The notes: a model not told the origin generated them from the letters alone. A stretch of DNA of 46,586 bases from Acidobacteriota bacterium (GCA_013289825.1 JABCZF010000030.1:1-46586); one strand, 5' to 3'; positions 23,775 to 32,656 are shown, numbered from the stretch's first letter. Numbers and translations are program-made.

Positions 23775-24632
23775 CTATGGCGTTGCCGCTGCCATGGTGT
23801 CGGCTGCGTTCAGGTTGGTGAGTTCGATGCGGAAAGCCTGCCCGGCTTGAATGGCAACCGGCACATCCCAGCGCACCCGGGCGTCACCGACGTTGGCGTC
23901 AAGGTTCAACGAACTGATCCAGTAGTTCCCCGGCGCCAGCTCCCGAATAAACGCATGTCCTTCCAAATCCGTCTCCACTTTGGCCGCCAGATATTTTGTC
24001 TGCGCGATTTCCGGAGCCAGCTTCTGCACGCGTCTCTTCTGATTGCTGGTGATCAGCACCCACTTCTTCTGCGGATTTACTGCGTCCAGCTCCAGCTCCA
24101 CTCCAGAAACCGTCGACGGATTCGCCTGGATGAATTTTTTCAAGGCTGCGTAGTATGCCTGCTTGTCTTTTTCGTACTTCTCCGGATGTTCCGTTTTGTC
24201 CGCTTCCTTGAATTTTGGCTTGGGCATGCCGCTGGTCACGCCACCGCTGTTCGCTTGCTGGTAAGCCGCCAAAAACTCCGGCGTGTGAAGGATGTCATCC
24301 GGCGTCAGCATTTTGTCCATCTCAGGAATCGTCAGGTCAAGCGTTTCATGAGCCTTCAGCCAGATCTTCAATTCCTTAGACACTTTCAATCCCTCGATGA
24401 ATTCATCGCGCGGCGGGATGACGTCACCCCCTTCGACTTCCTTGGCGATGTCCGCGTAGCTCTTCGTCAGAATGTAGAACATGAATTGCCGCACCGGTTC
24501 CGGCCGCGCTGCCGTCGGCGTAATCCGCGCCGTAATATCCAAAGTGGCGGGGGAAGTCTGCGCGCTCGCCGAAGGCGCGAAATACACCAGAACGGCTAGG
24601 ATAGCCCACGCAATACCAGTTGCTCGTCTCAT
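23775..24632 (-). CDS. Secreted hypothetical protein
   Basis: Protein of 285 residues with a signal peptide (RRATGIAWAILAVLVYFA, cut near SASAQ). The mature part is charged and helical in the middle (KEADKTEHPEKYEKDKQAYY). The C-terminal quarter has an all-beta look: VETDLEGHAFIRELAPGNYW then SSLNLDANVGDARVRWDV, like a carboxypeptidase-regulatory or prealbumin-type beta-sandwich. I do not recognise a named family. It is exported and precedes terC by 21 nt, so an envelope role linked to TerC is possible but untested. AGGA lies 9 nt before the ATG; a TACAAT element sits about 18 nt upstream of the start. Confidence 0.8.
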   Translation of the reverse strand: MRRATGIAWAILAVLVYFAPSASAQTSPATLDITARITPTAARPEPVRQFMFYILTKSYADIAKEVEGGDVIPPRDEFIEGLKVSKELKIWLKAHETLDLTIPEMDKMLTPDDILHTPEFLAAYQQANSGGVTSGMPKPKFKEADKTEHPEKYEKDKQAYYAALKKFIQANPSTVSGVELELDAVNPQKKWVLITSNQKRRVQKLAPEIAQTKYLAAKVETDLEGHAFIRELAPGNYWISSLNLDANVGDARVRWDVPVAIQAGQAFRIELTNLNAADTMAAATP

Positions 24633-24699
24633 GCCGGAAATCCTAACAGATTGTATATACCCCAGATAGCGGAAGCGGCGCTGGTGTTGCTTGAATCAC

Positions 24700-24936
24700 T
24701 CACAACCGGGAGAACAGCTGGAAGAACATCCAGATCACCAAGCCTGCCAGGACTAGCCCGCCGAGCAAACGCGTCAGAAAAGATTCCGGCAGGGCCGACC
24801 GAAAACCCTGGAGCCTTCGAGGAGGACCCGGCGGATCAAGCACGCCAATCCCCTTCAGCTTGCGCGGCGGTCTGCCGCGCGCCGAGGACGGCAGCGGCTC
24901 TGGCTCTTCTTGCCACTCCCTAAATTCGTAAGGCAT
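24700..24936 (-). CDS. Small tail-anchored membrane protein, hypothetical
   Basis: Protein of 78 residues. The first 55 are polar and Pro/Arg-rich (EPEPLPSSARGRPPRKLKG); the last 20 form one hydrophobic helix (LLGGLVLAGLVIWMFFQLF), i.e. a C-tail anchor with the N-terminus in the cytoplasm. It lies in the same direction between the L,D-transpeptidase (40-nt gap) and the secreted protein gene (67-nt gap), which supports its reality. A GGGAG is 12 nt before the ATG. No family recognised. Confidence 0.65.
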   Translation of the reverse strand: MPYEFREWQEEPEPLPSSARGRPPRKLKGIGVLDPPGPPRRLQGFRSALPESFLTRLLGGLVLAGLVIWMFFQLFSRL

Positions 24937-24976
24937 CGAGAAATGCTACTCCCGAGAGCGTTGGAGGTCCAGGGAA

Positions 24977-25762
24977 TCAGCGGCTCTCTCGGGAGCTGCG
25001 CTCCTCGTTGAGTCTATACCTGCCGTCGCCGGCTATGGTGACTTTCAGGGCGCGATGATCCTTCTCGAACAAGTCAAAGCCCTCGCGGAGATTGCTCCAA
25101 AACGCCAGCAATTCCCGCTGGTTCGGATGACTTCTTGCGAGCGATTTAAATCCATCTTCCGTCAGCTCTCCAGGAAATATCTCGATGGGAATATGCCGCT
25201 GGCCCGCTGCGTGAACCTCGACAGCGAGCCAGTAGACCTCTTTGATTCCTTCATCGGTGATGGGAATGCATCCAATGGTTACGCAATTTCCATGAAGGAA
25301 AATATCTCCCCCGGGATTCGCGTGCGAGCCGAGGATTCGGTCCGCGCTATTCGGGTAGCTGATGTGCAAGCTCAGAAAAAAATTGCTCTGAGGATTGAAC
25401 CAATCGAGTTCGTAGAATCCCTCGGGCACCTGCACGTCGCCGAATTTTCGCTTCGGCCCAAGCACTCCAGAAGTAGCACAAATCGCGTAGGTGTCGATGA
25501 GAATGTAAGAATCTCCGGTATTGTGCAACGCCCAGAGTTCCAGGCGCGCCTCTCGCTTGAAGGCGCGGAACAAAATGGCACGCGGCGGATACGAAATCTT
25601 TTTTTCTTCACACCTGCGCCGAAGAACATGATCCTTTTCTTTGGCCGCGGCGCGGACGCGCGGGTATTGTAACTGCTGGTCGCGAAAGGAATTAGCTTCC
25701 TCGGAGGCGGCCATAGACCCGAGAAAAAGCAGAGCTACGGGCAAGAATCCCATGGGCTTCAT
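24977..25762 (-). CDS. L,D-transpeptidase family protein, YafK/DpaA-like
   Basis: Protein of 261 residues with a signal peptide (MKPMGFLPVALLFLGSMAAS). The YkuD-type active site is DIFLHGNCVTIGCIPITDEG, with His157 and nucleophile Cys165. The block HGNCVTIGC followed by a phenylpropyl-like FPGELTEDGF region is the YafK pattern; in E. coli YafK (DpaA) cleaves Braun lipoprotein from peptidoglycan, while other members form L,D cross-links. Either way it works on peptidoglycan in the periplasm. Met1 and Met4 are both possible starts; neither has a Shine-Dalgarno. It heads a leftward run of envelope genes ending in terC. Confidence 0.9.
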   Translation of the reverse strand: MKPMGFLPVALLFLGSMAASEEANSFRDQQLQYPRVRAAAKEKDHVLRRRCEEKKISYPPRAILFRAFKREARLELWALHNTGDSYILIDTYAICATSGVLGPKRKFGDVQVPEGFYELDWFNPQSNFFLSLHISYPNSADRILGSHANPGGDIFLHGNCVTIGCIPITDEGIKEVYWLAVEVHAAGQRHIPIEIFPGELTEDGFKSLARSHPNQRELLAFWSNLREGFDLFEKDHRALKVTIAGDGRYRLNEERSSRESR

Positions 25763-25854
25763 GGTCAGAATTTATCAGGCACGGACAAAATTCCGTTCGT
25801 CGGAGGGGTCCCCGCGAGGATCCTCCACTGCCGCGCGAGCGTGCCGCACCAAAG

Positions 25855-26799
25855 TCAGAACAGGCGAAAGACGGCTTCGACGGTAACCCACGTGGCCACC
25901 GCATGCTTCGCTCCGTCTCGCGCCGGCGTAAATCTCCAGCCGCGCACGGTCTCGGCGGCGCGCTCATCCAGGCCAAAACCAATTCCCTTGACGATGCGGA
26001 CAGCTTGCGCCCGTCCATCCGCACCCACGAGAACCTGTAGCGTCACAGAACCCTGCACTTTGCCGTGCCGCGCTTCGTCGGTGTACGTAGGATACGGACA
26101 ATACGCGCATGCCGGCGGAATGATCCCCGGCGCATAGGGACGGTTTGCAGTGCCATCGCCGACCGGCCCCATTCCGCCATCGCCCATCGTAGGGCCATCG
26201 TTCGACCCGATGCCGTGTCCTTTCCCGGGACCTGGAGATGCCGTGTCTCGTAGCATCCAGGGCAAACCGATCCCTTCCGTTGGAGTCAAGAGGGGAGCGG
26301 CGTTCGCGTCGAAAATCGTTGGTGGCTCAGGAAGAATGTGGTCCTGATTCTGCGGGAGCGTGGGTTTGACGATCACCAGAGAGGAGTGCGGCGGAGGAGT
26401 TCCATGCGTTGCAAGAATGGGGTTTTCATCGCCGCCGCTGCCCCGTCCGCCGGAAGGCTGCGCGTTCGTAAGGGTAGAAAAAACGGCGGTGGGAAATGTG
26501 AGAGGACCGAGCGGCGTCAAATCATGGTGACCCGAGCTCACCGTCACTCCCGGCCCATGGGCCACCAGAAAAAGGAGTAAAGCGAAAACCGCGCCGTGCG
26601 TAATCAGGGAAGCGCCCTGGGCGCGCGCCGGCCTCAGCGATTTATCAAACTTCAGGAGATGGATGGGAGCGCCGTTGGCCGAAGACGGCTTGAAATGCGA
26701 AGGAATAAGAAGCTGGCCCAGGTTTTCTCGAACTCTATTGAGCCAGGATTCTGTTGTGGGATCGTTGCCGGAAAAAGGGCCAAGAAATGGATCGTGCAT
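25855..26799 (-). CDS. TonB family protein with CxYCP motif
   Basis: Protein of 314 residues. About 60 cytoplasmic residues precede the single TM (LITHGAVFALLLFLVAHGPG). A Pro/Gly-rich periplasmic linker follows, then the TonB C-terminal domain from about 235: TYTDEARHGKVQGSVTLQV, ending with VRGWRFTPARDG. Just ahead of the domain are Cys231 and Cys234 (ACAYCPYP), a pair not found in classical TonB. TonB passes proton-motive energy to outer-membrane receptors; no exbB, exbD or receptor is nearby. GGAGG lies 7 nt before the ATG. It is a paralogue of the next gene upstream. Confidence 0.9.
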   Translation of the reverse strand: MHDPFLGPFSGNDPTTESWLNRVRENLGQLLIPSHFKPSSANGAPIHLLKFDKSLRPARAQGASLITHGAVFALLLFLVAHGPGVTVSSGHHDLTPLGPLTFPTAVFSTLTNAQPSGGRGSGGDENPILATHGTPPPHSSLVIVKPTLPQNQDHILPEPPTIFDANAAPLLTPTEGIGLPWMLRDTASPGPGKGHGIGSNDGPTMGDGGMGPVGDGTANRPYAPGIIPPACAYCPYPTYTDEARHGKVQGSVTLQVLVGADGRAQAVRIVKGIGFGLDERAAETVRGWRFTPARDGAKHAVATWVTVEAVFRLF

Positions 26800-26986
26800 G
26801 CGCAGGCCTCCGTCTCCGCCTCACGGTTCGGCCCGACAAAATCTGGAGGCGGGCACCAGTCGGTTAGTCAGAAGTCTTTTAACGGGCTTTGGTTGCCCGC
26901 AGTGAAGATCCTAAGCATTCCGCGAGAATTGCCAGGCGAGAACGAGCCATCAATTTGAAAGGCGGGAATTAATGCAACACGGGAAA

Positions 26987-28210
26987 TCAATAGAGCCGGA
27001 AAGTCACTTCGATCGGCACTTGCACGGCGACAATCTTGCCGCTCGGTCCTGCCGCTGGTCGAAACTTCCAGGTGCGAACGGCCTCGACTGCTTTTTCCCC
27101 GAGGCCCATGCCGGGATCTTTAATGATGGAAATGTTGACGGCGCGACCATCGGCGGTGATGGTCACCTCCAGCACAACAATGCCCATGTATTTCGCTTTG
27201 CGCGCGTCATCCGAGTACATGGGCGACGGGCAATAGATGCATTCCGGCACGCCAACGCCATTGACGCCAGCGCGAAACGCGCCGCCGCCAGTGCCTCCAC
27301 CCTCGCCAGGGCCCAAGCCGCCGCCCGTACCGCTGCCAATTCCCGTGCCATTGCCATGGCCGAGAGAATCGCTCACGCCGTTGGCCAGCGGATCGCCAAA
27401 GTTTGCCGCATTCAGATTCGGCGCTTTCAGATCTGGCGGACCAAGCAGCGACGGGTCCATGGCCAGTTTGGGATCAAGATTCTGAATCTTCACTTGAGGC
27501 GGAGTGAACTGCGTCCACTGGAACTTGGGAATCTTGCCCTTGTTGACGGGAGTCAGCGTGTGATCGTTGGCACCACCGCCACCGCCGGCTTTTTTTGCGC
27601 CCGCAGGAAGCTTGGACATGTAGGGAGAAATATCGAGCGGGGTCACGTCAACATTCTTGTTTTTTGCCTGGGTGGCCGACCCGAAATGCCAGAACAAGGG
27701 AATCAAAATGACCAGCGCGAAGACGCTGCCATGAATAGCGAAGGAAATAATCTGTGTCCAGCCAAAATTTTCGTCCTTCGTCCAAATGTCCTTCACCTTC
27801 ACCGGCTTGCTGGTAAAGTTCGCAGGCGGGAGCTTCGCGGGAAAGAGAGCTTCTTTCAGCCGCGAGCCAAACCCACCGAAACTGGTGCCCCAGGAGACCG
27901 CCAGGCGGCTGTTTACAGGCCCTTTCGGAACCGCGCGCGAGCTGAAGAAATCTTTGAAATTGTCAAAAACGCCTGCGCCAAACACCGTCTTGGTAAAGGG
28001 CGCGTCGGCGCGCTCCCTCACCGTGACCGGGCGTTCCGTCAGAAATTGCTTGAGATTCGACCAAAAATTATCGGGAATGAGTAGAGCAGGAGCGCCAAAC
28101 TTGGGAACTGCCGATGCGGGTACTGGAACGGCCTGATGATCGCCGGAGGCAGACACGCCCGGCTTGGTTAGTTCAGGTGGAACGAGATTGACGATTAGGC
28201 CCGGCACCAT
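26987..28210 (-). CDS. TonB family protein with long cytoplasmic N-terminus and CxYCP motif
   Basis: Protein of 407 residues from the ATG at 28210 (GGGGG only 3 nt upstream); the frame is open to a TTG at 28318, which I consider less likely. About 165 residues precede the TM (FAIHGSVFALVILIPLFW). The cytoplasmic part contains two similar blocks, NLKQFLTERPV and NFKDFFSSRAV. The linker is very Gly-rich (near 290-315). Cys324 and Cys327 (ECIYCPSP) sit before the TonB C-terminal domain (PMYSDDARKAKYMGIVVLEV to AVRTWKFRPA). It is 187 bp upstream of its paralogue in the same direction. The long N-terminus is unusual and may bind a cytoplasmic partner. Confidence 0.88.
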   Translation of the reverse strand: MVPGLIVNLVPPELTKPGVSASGDHQAVPVPASAVPKFGAPALLIPDNFWSNLKQFLTERPVTVRERADAPFTKTVFGAGVFDNFKDFFSSRAVPKGPVNSRLAVSWGTSFGGFGSRLKEALFPAKLPPANFTSKPVKVKDIWTKDENFGWTQIISFAIHGSVFALVILIPLFWHFGSATQAKNKNVDVTPLDISPYMSKLPAGAKKAGGGGGANDHTLTPVNKGKIPKFQWTQFTPPQVKIQNLDPKLAMDPSLLGPPDLKAPNLNAANFGDPLANGVSDSLGHGNGTGIGSGTGGGLGPGEGGGTGGGAFRAGVNGVGVPECIYCPSPMYSDDARKAKYMGIVVLEVTITADGRAVNISIIKDPGMGLGEKAVEAVRTWKFRPAAGPSGKIVAVQVPIEVTFRLY

Positions 28211-28441
28211 CTTCCCCCTGATTAGACGCACATTCTCAGCGTTGGGTGTCCTAAATCGATATGATTCGACCGAGCCGGGAAAGGTTGCGCGACCCCAGCC
28301 GCTGACACCGACGCTCAATCATTGTAACATACGCAATTCCACCGCTTTCCGAAGTTTCTGGCGACATGCCTGAACCAGGGTACGGCAAACAAAGGACGGC
28401 TTTTTGAATTCGAGCGAGTTGATTTGCGGGCGCACACCTAA

Positions 28442-31264
28442 ATGGCCGAACCTCTGGAACTTAAGAAAACACTGAACCTGCCTAAGACCGATTTTCCGAT
28501 GAAGGCCGGGCTCCCGCTACAGGAGCCGAAACAGCTTGCGGCCTGGCAGGAATCGCGTCTCTACGAGCGGATTCTTGAAGCGCGCCAGGGGCAACCGTCA
28601 TTTGTGTTGCACGATGGGCCGCCCTACCCAACGGGGACTATTCATCTGGGCACGGGCCTCAACAAGATATTGAAGGACATGATCGTCAAGTCCAAGAGCA
28701 TGGCGGGGCATTATGCGCCGTACGTCCCAGGCTGGGATTGCCATGGTTTGCCGATCGAGACGCAGGTGGAAAAGGAGCTTGGAGGAAAAGGGAAAGTTGC
28801 GCCGGCAGAGTTTCGAAGGCTATGCCGGGAGTTTGCGACCCGTTACGTCGAGCAGCATAAGCGGGACTTCCAGCGATTGGGAGTTTTGGGCCGCTGGGAT
28901 GATCCTTATTTGACCATGAGCCACGATTATGAGGCCGTTGTCGCGGGCGCTCTGCTTGATTTCATGGAGAAAGGATTTGCGTATCGCGGCCGCAAACCTG
29001 TTTATTGGTGCATTTACGATTCGACAGCGCTGGCTGAGGCCGAGGTCGAGTACCAAGATCACACCAGTCCTTCGGTTTGGGTGAAGTTCGGCATGACCGG
29101 CGGCGGCCAGATGGAGGCCCAGGGCATGCGTGATGTTAACGCGGTGATTTGGACGACCACCCCGTGGACTTTGCCCCACAACCGGGCCCTGGCTTTCCAT
29201 CCTGATTTCAAATACGTGGTTGTGGAAACCGAGAAGGGGGCGCTGCTGCTTGCCGCGGAGCGCCTGGCGGCGTTGCAAGCGGAATGTGGAATCAACGAGG
29301 TGCGGGTGCGTTCCGATTGGAGAGGACCGGACTTTGAGGGCGTGAAATTCCGGCATCCGTTTTTGCCGATCGAAGTGCCGGGAATTCTGGCGGATTACGT
29401 GACCCTCGATCAGGGCAGCGGGATTGTGCATACCGCGCCGGGGCACGGCTCGGACGATTTTCTGTCGGGGCAAAAATACGGTTTGGAAATCTTCGCTCCG
29501 ATTGATGACAAGGGCGTTTATCTCGAAGGCTTGCCAGAATATAAAGGAAAGCAGGTCTTCGAGGCCAACCCCATCATCGTGAAGCTGCTCGAAGATCGCG
29601 AAGCGCTTCTGGGAAATCACCGTTACACGCACAGCTATCCGCATTGCTGGCGTTGTCACCATCCGGTGATTTTCCGTGCCACGGAGCAATGGTTCATAAA
29701 GATGGACCAGGCATCACATGGAAAAGAAAAAACGTTGCGTGCGGAGGCGCTCGAGCAAGTTCACCGGGTGAAGTGGATCCCCGCATGGGGAGAAGAGCGA
29801 ATTTACGAAATGATCGAGAAGCGACCGGACTGGTGCGTGTCGCGGCAGCGATTCTGGGGCGTGCCGATTATTGTTTTTTATTGCCAGGGATGCGGCGCGC
29901 GGCTCAAAGATTTTGCGGCGCTGCGCAATGTAGTGAAATGGTTCGAACGGGAAGGCGCGGACGCCTGGTACCAGCACACCGCGGAAGAGCTATTACCCGC
30001 CGGGACGAAATGCGCGTGCGGGGCGCGTGCGTGGCGAAAGGAGAATGACATTCTGGACGTGTGGTTTGACGCCGGGTCTTCGAATCTAGCGGTTCTCCAG
30101 AAACAGGAGTGGCCTGCCGATGTCTATCTCGAAGGGCCTGACCAGTACCGCGGGTGGTTTCAGAGTTCGTTGCTAATCGCGACGGGGTTGCGCGAGCGCG
30201 CGCCTTATCGAAGCGTGGTTACGCACGGGTGGACGCTCGATGAACACGGGCGGCCGATGTCCAAGTCGTTTGGGAATGTGGTGCTGCCGAGCGAGATTTG
30301 CGAAAAGTGGGGAGCGGATTTGCTGCGGTTGTGGGTAGCTTCGCAGGAGTATCAGGCTGACGTGAAAATGAGCGAGCGCGTGATGACCCAGCTGGGCGAG
30401 GCCTACCGGAAGATTCGCAACACGTTTCGATTTGCGCTGGGGAATCTGTTTGATTTCGAGCCCGGGCGAGATGCTCTTTCAGGCGAGGAGATGGAGGCCA
30501 TCGACCGGTGGATGCTGGAGCGCACCGCGGAACTTGTCGAGAAATGCCGGGAGTGGTATGCGGCATACGAATTTCATCGCGCTTATCACGCGATTCACGA
30601 TTATTGCGTGGTTGATCTGAGCGCGTTTTATTTTGACGTGTTGAAAGACCGGCTGTACACCAAGGCGGCGAGAAACCGATCGCGGCGCTCGGCCCAGACA
30701 GCAGTTTGGAAAATCACCAGCGCGCTTGTACGACTGGCTGCGCCCATCCTGGTTTTCACTTCAGAAGAGATTTGGGCTCACTTGCCAAAGTTGCCCGGCG
30801 AACCGGTGAGCGTGCATATCGACGTCTTTCCCAAAGAGCCGGCGCTGCGTTCAAATATTGATGCCAAGACCAAGCTGGAATGGGAAAAGCTACATGCGTT
30901 GCGAGCGGAGGTGTTGCAAGACCTCGAGCGTGCACGCACCCAGAAATTCATCAATGCCTCGCTCGAAGCAAAGATATGCCTTCGTTCCAAGGGGCTCTAC
31001 CTGGAGCTTCTCGAAAGACATGCAAGGGATTTGCCGGGACTGTTCATCGTTTCGCAAGTGGAGGTATTGCCCTTTGACGGGCCGGTCGATAGCGACCACG
31101 CGCAGCCGCTTCATGTGCATGTGTTGCGCGCCGACGGAACGAAGTGCCAACGATGCTGGAACTACTCGACGCATGTGGGGGAGAATCCGCGCTACCCCGG
31201 CGTGTGCGAGCGGTGCAGCGAAGCGCTTGCGGAAATCGAAGGATGGGAGCTGGCCCGTTCATGA
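28442..31264 (+). CDS. ileS: Isoleucyl-tRNA synthetase
   Basis: Protein of 940 residues, usual length for bacterial IleRS. It charges tRNA-Ile with isoleucine. The class I signature is HDGPPYPTGTIHLGTGLN, i.e. HLGT at 68-71 in place of HIGH. GWDCHGLPIE follows. The editing domain (CP1) has TTTPWTLPHNRA. The second signature is GRPMSKSFGN with MSKS at 606-609. The C-terminal zinc site is C902xxC905...C922xxC925. The start ATG has no good Shine-Dalgarno. It overlaps lspA by 4 bp (ATGA), a common bacterial arrangement. Codons are G-ending, unlike the C-ending codons of + strand genes at 7-17 kb. Confidence 0.97.
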   Translation: MAEPLELKKTLNLPKTDFPMKAGLPLQEPKQLAAWQESRLYERILEARQGQPSFVLHDGPPYPTGTIHLGTGLNKILKDMIVKSKSMAGHYAPYVPGWDCHGLPIETQVEKELGGKGKVAPAEFRRLCREFATRYVEQHKRDFQRLGVLGRWDDPYLTMSHDYEAVVAGALLDFMEKGFAYRGRKPVYWCIYDSTALAEAEVEYQDHTSPSVWVKFGMTGGGQMEAQGMRDVNAVIWTTTPWTLPHNRALAFHPDFKYVVVETEKGALLLAAERLAALQAECGINEVRVRSDWRGPDFEGVKFRHPFLPIEVPGILADYVTLDQGSGIVHTAPGHGSDDFLSGQKYGLEIFAPIDDKGVYLEGLPEYKGKQVFEANPIIVKLLEDREALLGNHRYTHSYPHCWRCHHPVIFRATEQWFIKMDQASHGKEKTLRAEALEQVHRVKWIPAWGEERIYEMIEKRPDWCVSRQRFWGVPIIVFYCQGCGARLKDFAALRNVVKWFEREGADAWYQHTAEELLPAGTKCACGARAWRKENDILDVWFDAGSSNLAVLQKQEWPADVYLEGPDQYRGWFQSSLLIATGLRERAPYRSVVTHGWTLDEHGRPMSKSFGNVVLPSEICEKWGADLLRLWVASQEYQADVKMSERVMTQLGEAYRKIRNTFRFALGNLFDFEPGRDALSGEEMEAIDRWMLERTAELVEKCREWYAAYEFHRAYHAIHDYCVVDLSAFYFDVLKDRLYTKAARNRSRRSAQTAVWKITSALVRLAAPILVFTSEEIWAHLPKLPGEPVSVHIDVFPKEPALRSNIDAKTKLEWEKLHALRAEVLQDLERARTQKFINASLEAKICLRSKGLYLELLERHARDLPGLFIVSQVEVLPFDGPVDSDHAQPLHVHVLRADGTKCQRCWNYSTHVGENPRYPGVCERCSEALAEIEGWELARS

Positions 31265-31755
31265 AATTGCCTTCGCGCCTGAAGTGGCTCTGGCTCACGC
31301 TGGGTATAGTGCTGGCGGACCGCGCGACTAAAGCGTGGTTTGAAACGCAAACCGATGAAAGCTGGCGGCATGAAGTGCTGCGGCACTTCATTTATCTGGT
31401 GCACAGTCGCAATCCGGGAATCGCCTTCAGTTTTTTTGCGGATTCGCATTCTCCGTGGCTCCGCATCGTTCTAGTCGGCGGCGCACTGGTGGTTATCTGC
31501 GCGCTCGCGTGGCTGCTAGTGGCGGGGCAAGGGGGTGCCGCGGCATGCGCGGGGCTGGCTCTTTTGCTGGGAGGAGCCACGGGAAACGTGACGGACAGGA
31601 TTATCCACGGCGCTGTGACGGATTTTCTTGAAGTGTGGATCGGGAACTACCGGTGGCCGGCATTTAATGTGGCGGATTCCGCGATCACCATCGGTGCGAT
31701 TTTGCTGATACTGGATTTGATTTTCTCTCCCACGAAAACTACCGAGGGAAAATAG
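31261..31755 (+). CDS. lspA: Lipoprotein signal peptidase II
   Basis: Protein of 164 residues with four TM segments. It removes signal peptides from prolipoproteins at the inner membrane. The catalytic aspartates are Asp121 (AVTDFLEV) and Asp139 (FNVADSAI), and the conserved GGATGNVTDRI block lies just before. The ATG overlaps the ileS stop by 4 bp, so translation is coupled. A longer frame upstream lies inside ileS and is rejected. Confidence 0.96.
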   Translation: MKLPSRLKWLWLTLGIVLADRATKAWFETQTDESWRHEVLRHFIYLVHSRNPGIAFSFFADSHSPWLRIVLVGGALVVICALAWLLVAGQGGAAACAGLALLLGGATGNVTDRIIHGAVTDFLEVWIGNYRWPAFNVADSAITIGAILLILDLIFSPTKTTEGK

Positions 31756-31997
31756 AAACTCGGGTCAACTCTCCTTGGGCTACCTGCTTTCGCGCGTGAG
31801 ATCGAAGTTGACGAATACAGCCGCTTGAGCGTTTTCGGCTCGTAACCAAGCTAGCGGGGAACACGTCTCATTTGCTGAAGACAGATTCATAGCCGCAGCC
31901 AGCAACCTTTTACATTCTCGAGGTTGATGGATTCCAGAAAGGTAATGGGTATGTCGAAGTGCGACGCTACACGTGTGCCCAGCGAACGGAGGCTCTC

Positions 31998-32588
31998 ATG
32001 CGAAAACACCAGCTGGTATCCTTCCCTAGTAAAATTCTGTCCATGGTGGCGCGACCGACAGTGGTGCTTCTCACCGCAGCTGTTGTCACCACAACGGTTC
32101 TGGGCACATCGCCGGCGTTTGCGCAGGTTCAAGCTGCCACGGCCCGGACGGCTGCGGGTTGCGGGCCGAGCCAGGTGCAATTCGATGTAAAGCTGGATGA
32201 CACGCTGCACGTGCTGGCACAGCCCGAGGCCGGCAAGGCAATTGTATACGTGTTCGAAGATGATTTCACCGGCCCGACCATGCGCATTGGTGTCGATGGT
32301 TCCTGGGCCGGAGCAACCAACGGCAAGTCCTTTATCTACTTTTCCATTGCTCCCGGCGAGCACCACGTGTGCACGGAATGGCAGTCGAATGTGTTCAAGA
32401 AAACGTCGGAGAGAGTCGGCGGGGCTATTTCCCTGAACCTGGAAGCCGGAAAAGTCTACTACCTTCGAATGACCTTCGAGGAAGTCACAAAAGCTTCGGG
32501 AAGGATCAAGCTGGATCTTACCGACAACGCCGAAGGACAGTTTCTGCTTTCGTCTTCAGCTCTTAGCAATTCGCACCCCAAGAAGTAG
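31998..32588 (+). CDS. Secreted DUF2846-like protein
   Basis: Protein of 196 residues. After a basic N-terminus a hydrophobic segment (VVLLTAAVVTTTVLG) ends at TSPAFAQ, a typical signal cleavage site. The mature domain matches the DUF2846 pattern: KAIVYVFEDDFTGPTMRIGV, then GKSFIYFSIAPGEHHVCTEW, then EAGKVYYLRMTFEE. Function is unknown; it is an all-beta exported protein. GGAGG is 7 nt before the ATG. It interrupts the frequent ileS-lspA-rluD order and lies 242 nt after lspA, so it probably has its own promoter. Confidence 0.8.
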   Translation: MRKHQLVSFPSKILSMVARPTVVLLTAAVVTTTVLGTSPAFAQVQAATARTAAGCGPSQVQFDVKLDDTLHVLAQPEAGKAIVYVFEDDFTGPTMRIGVDGSWAGATNGKSFIYFSIAPGEHHVCTEWQSNVFKKTSERVGGAISLNLEAGKVYYLRMTFEEVTKASGRIKLDLTDNAEGQFLLSSSALSNSHPKK

Positions 32589-32650
32589 GAGCGTTATCGT
32601 CCCGCGAGGCGGTGTGTAAACAGCTTTGTTTTCCGGCCCGGGCAAACTGC

Positions 32651-32656
32651 TAGAAT
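32651..32656 (+). promoter_or_regulatory. Candidate -10 element of the RluA-type synthase gene
   Basis: TAGAAT (5 of 6) ends 6 nt before the GTG start at 32663. A TTGTTT about 19 nt upstream is the only -35 candidate. No Shine-Dalgarno is visible, so the mRNA would begin at or next to the start codon (leaderless). Confidence 0.4.

Noticed and set aside
22804..24599. Long open frames on the plus strand (348 and 556 codons) opposite terC and the secreted protein
   Set aside because: Arg/Asn/His-rich translations without domains, mirror images of well-supported minus-strand genes.
27241..27370. Low-complexity Gly/Pro-coding repeat in the TonB-like gene, checked as a possible CRISPR or tandem repeat
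   Set aside because: It is the Gly-rich periplasmic linker of the protein; no regular repeat-spacer pattern.
28211..28441. Search for a T-box riboswitch upstream of ileS
   Set aside because: No TGGNACCGCG-like antiterminator block and no terminator pair; nothing supports a T-box here.
31601..31609. TTATCCACG, one mismatch from a DnaA box
   Set aside because: A single copy inside lspA; no cluster of boxes, no AT-rich unwinding region and no dnaA nearby, so not an origin.
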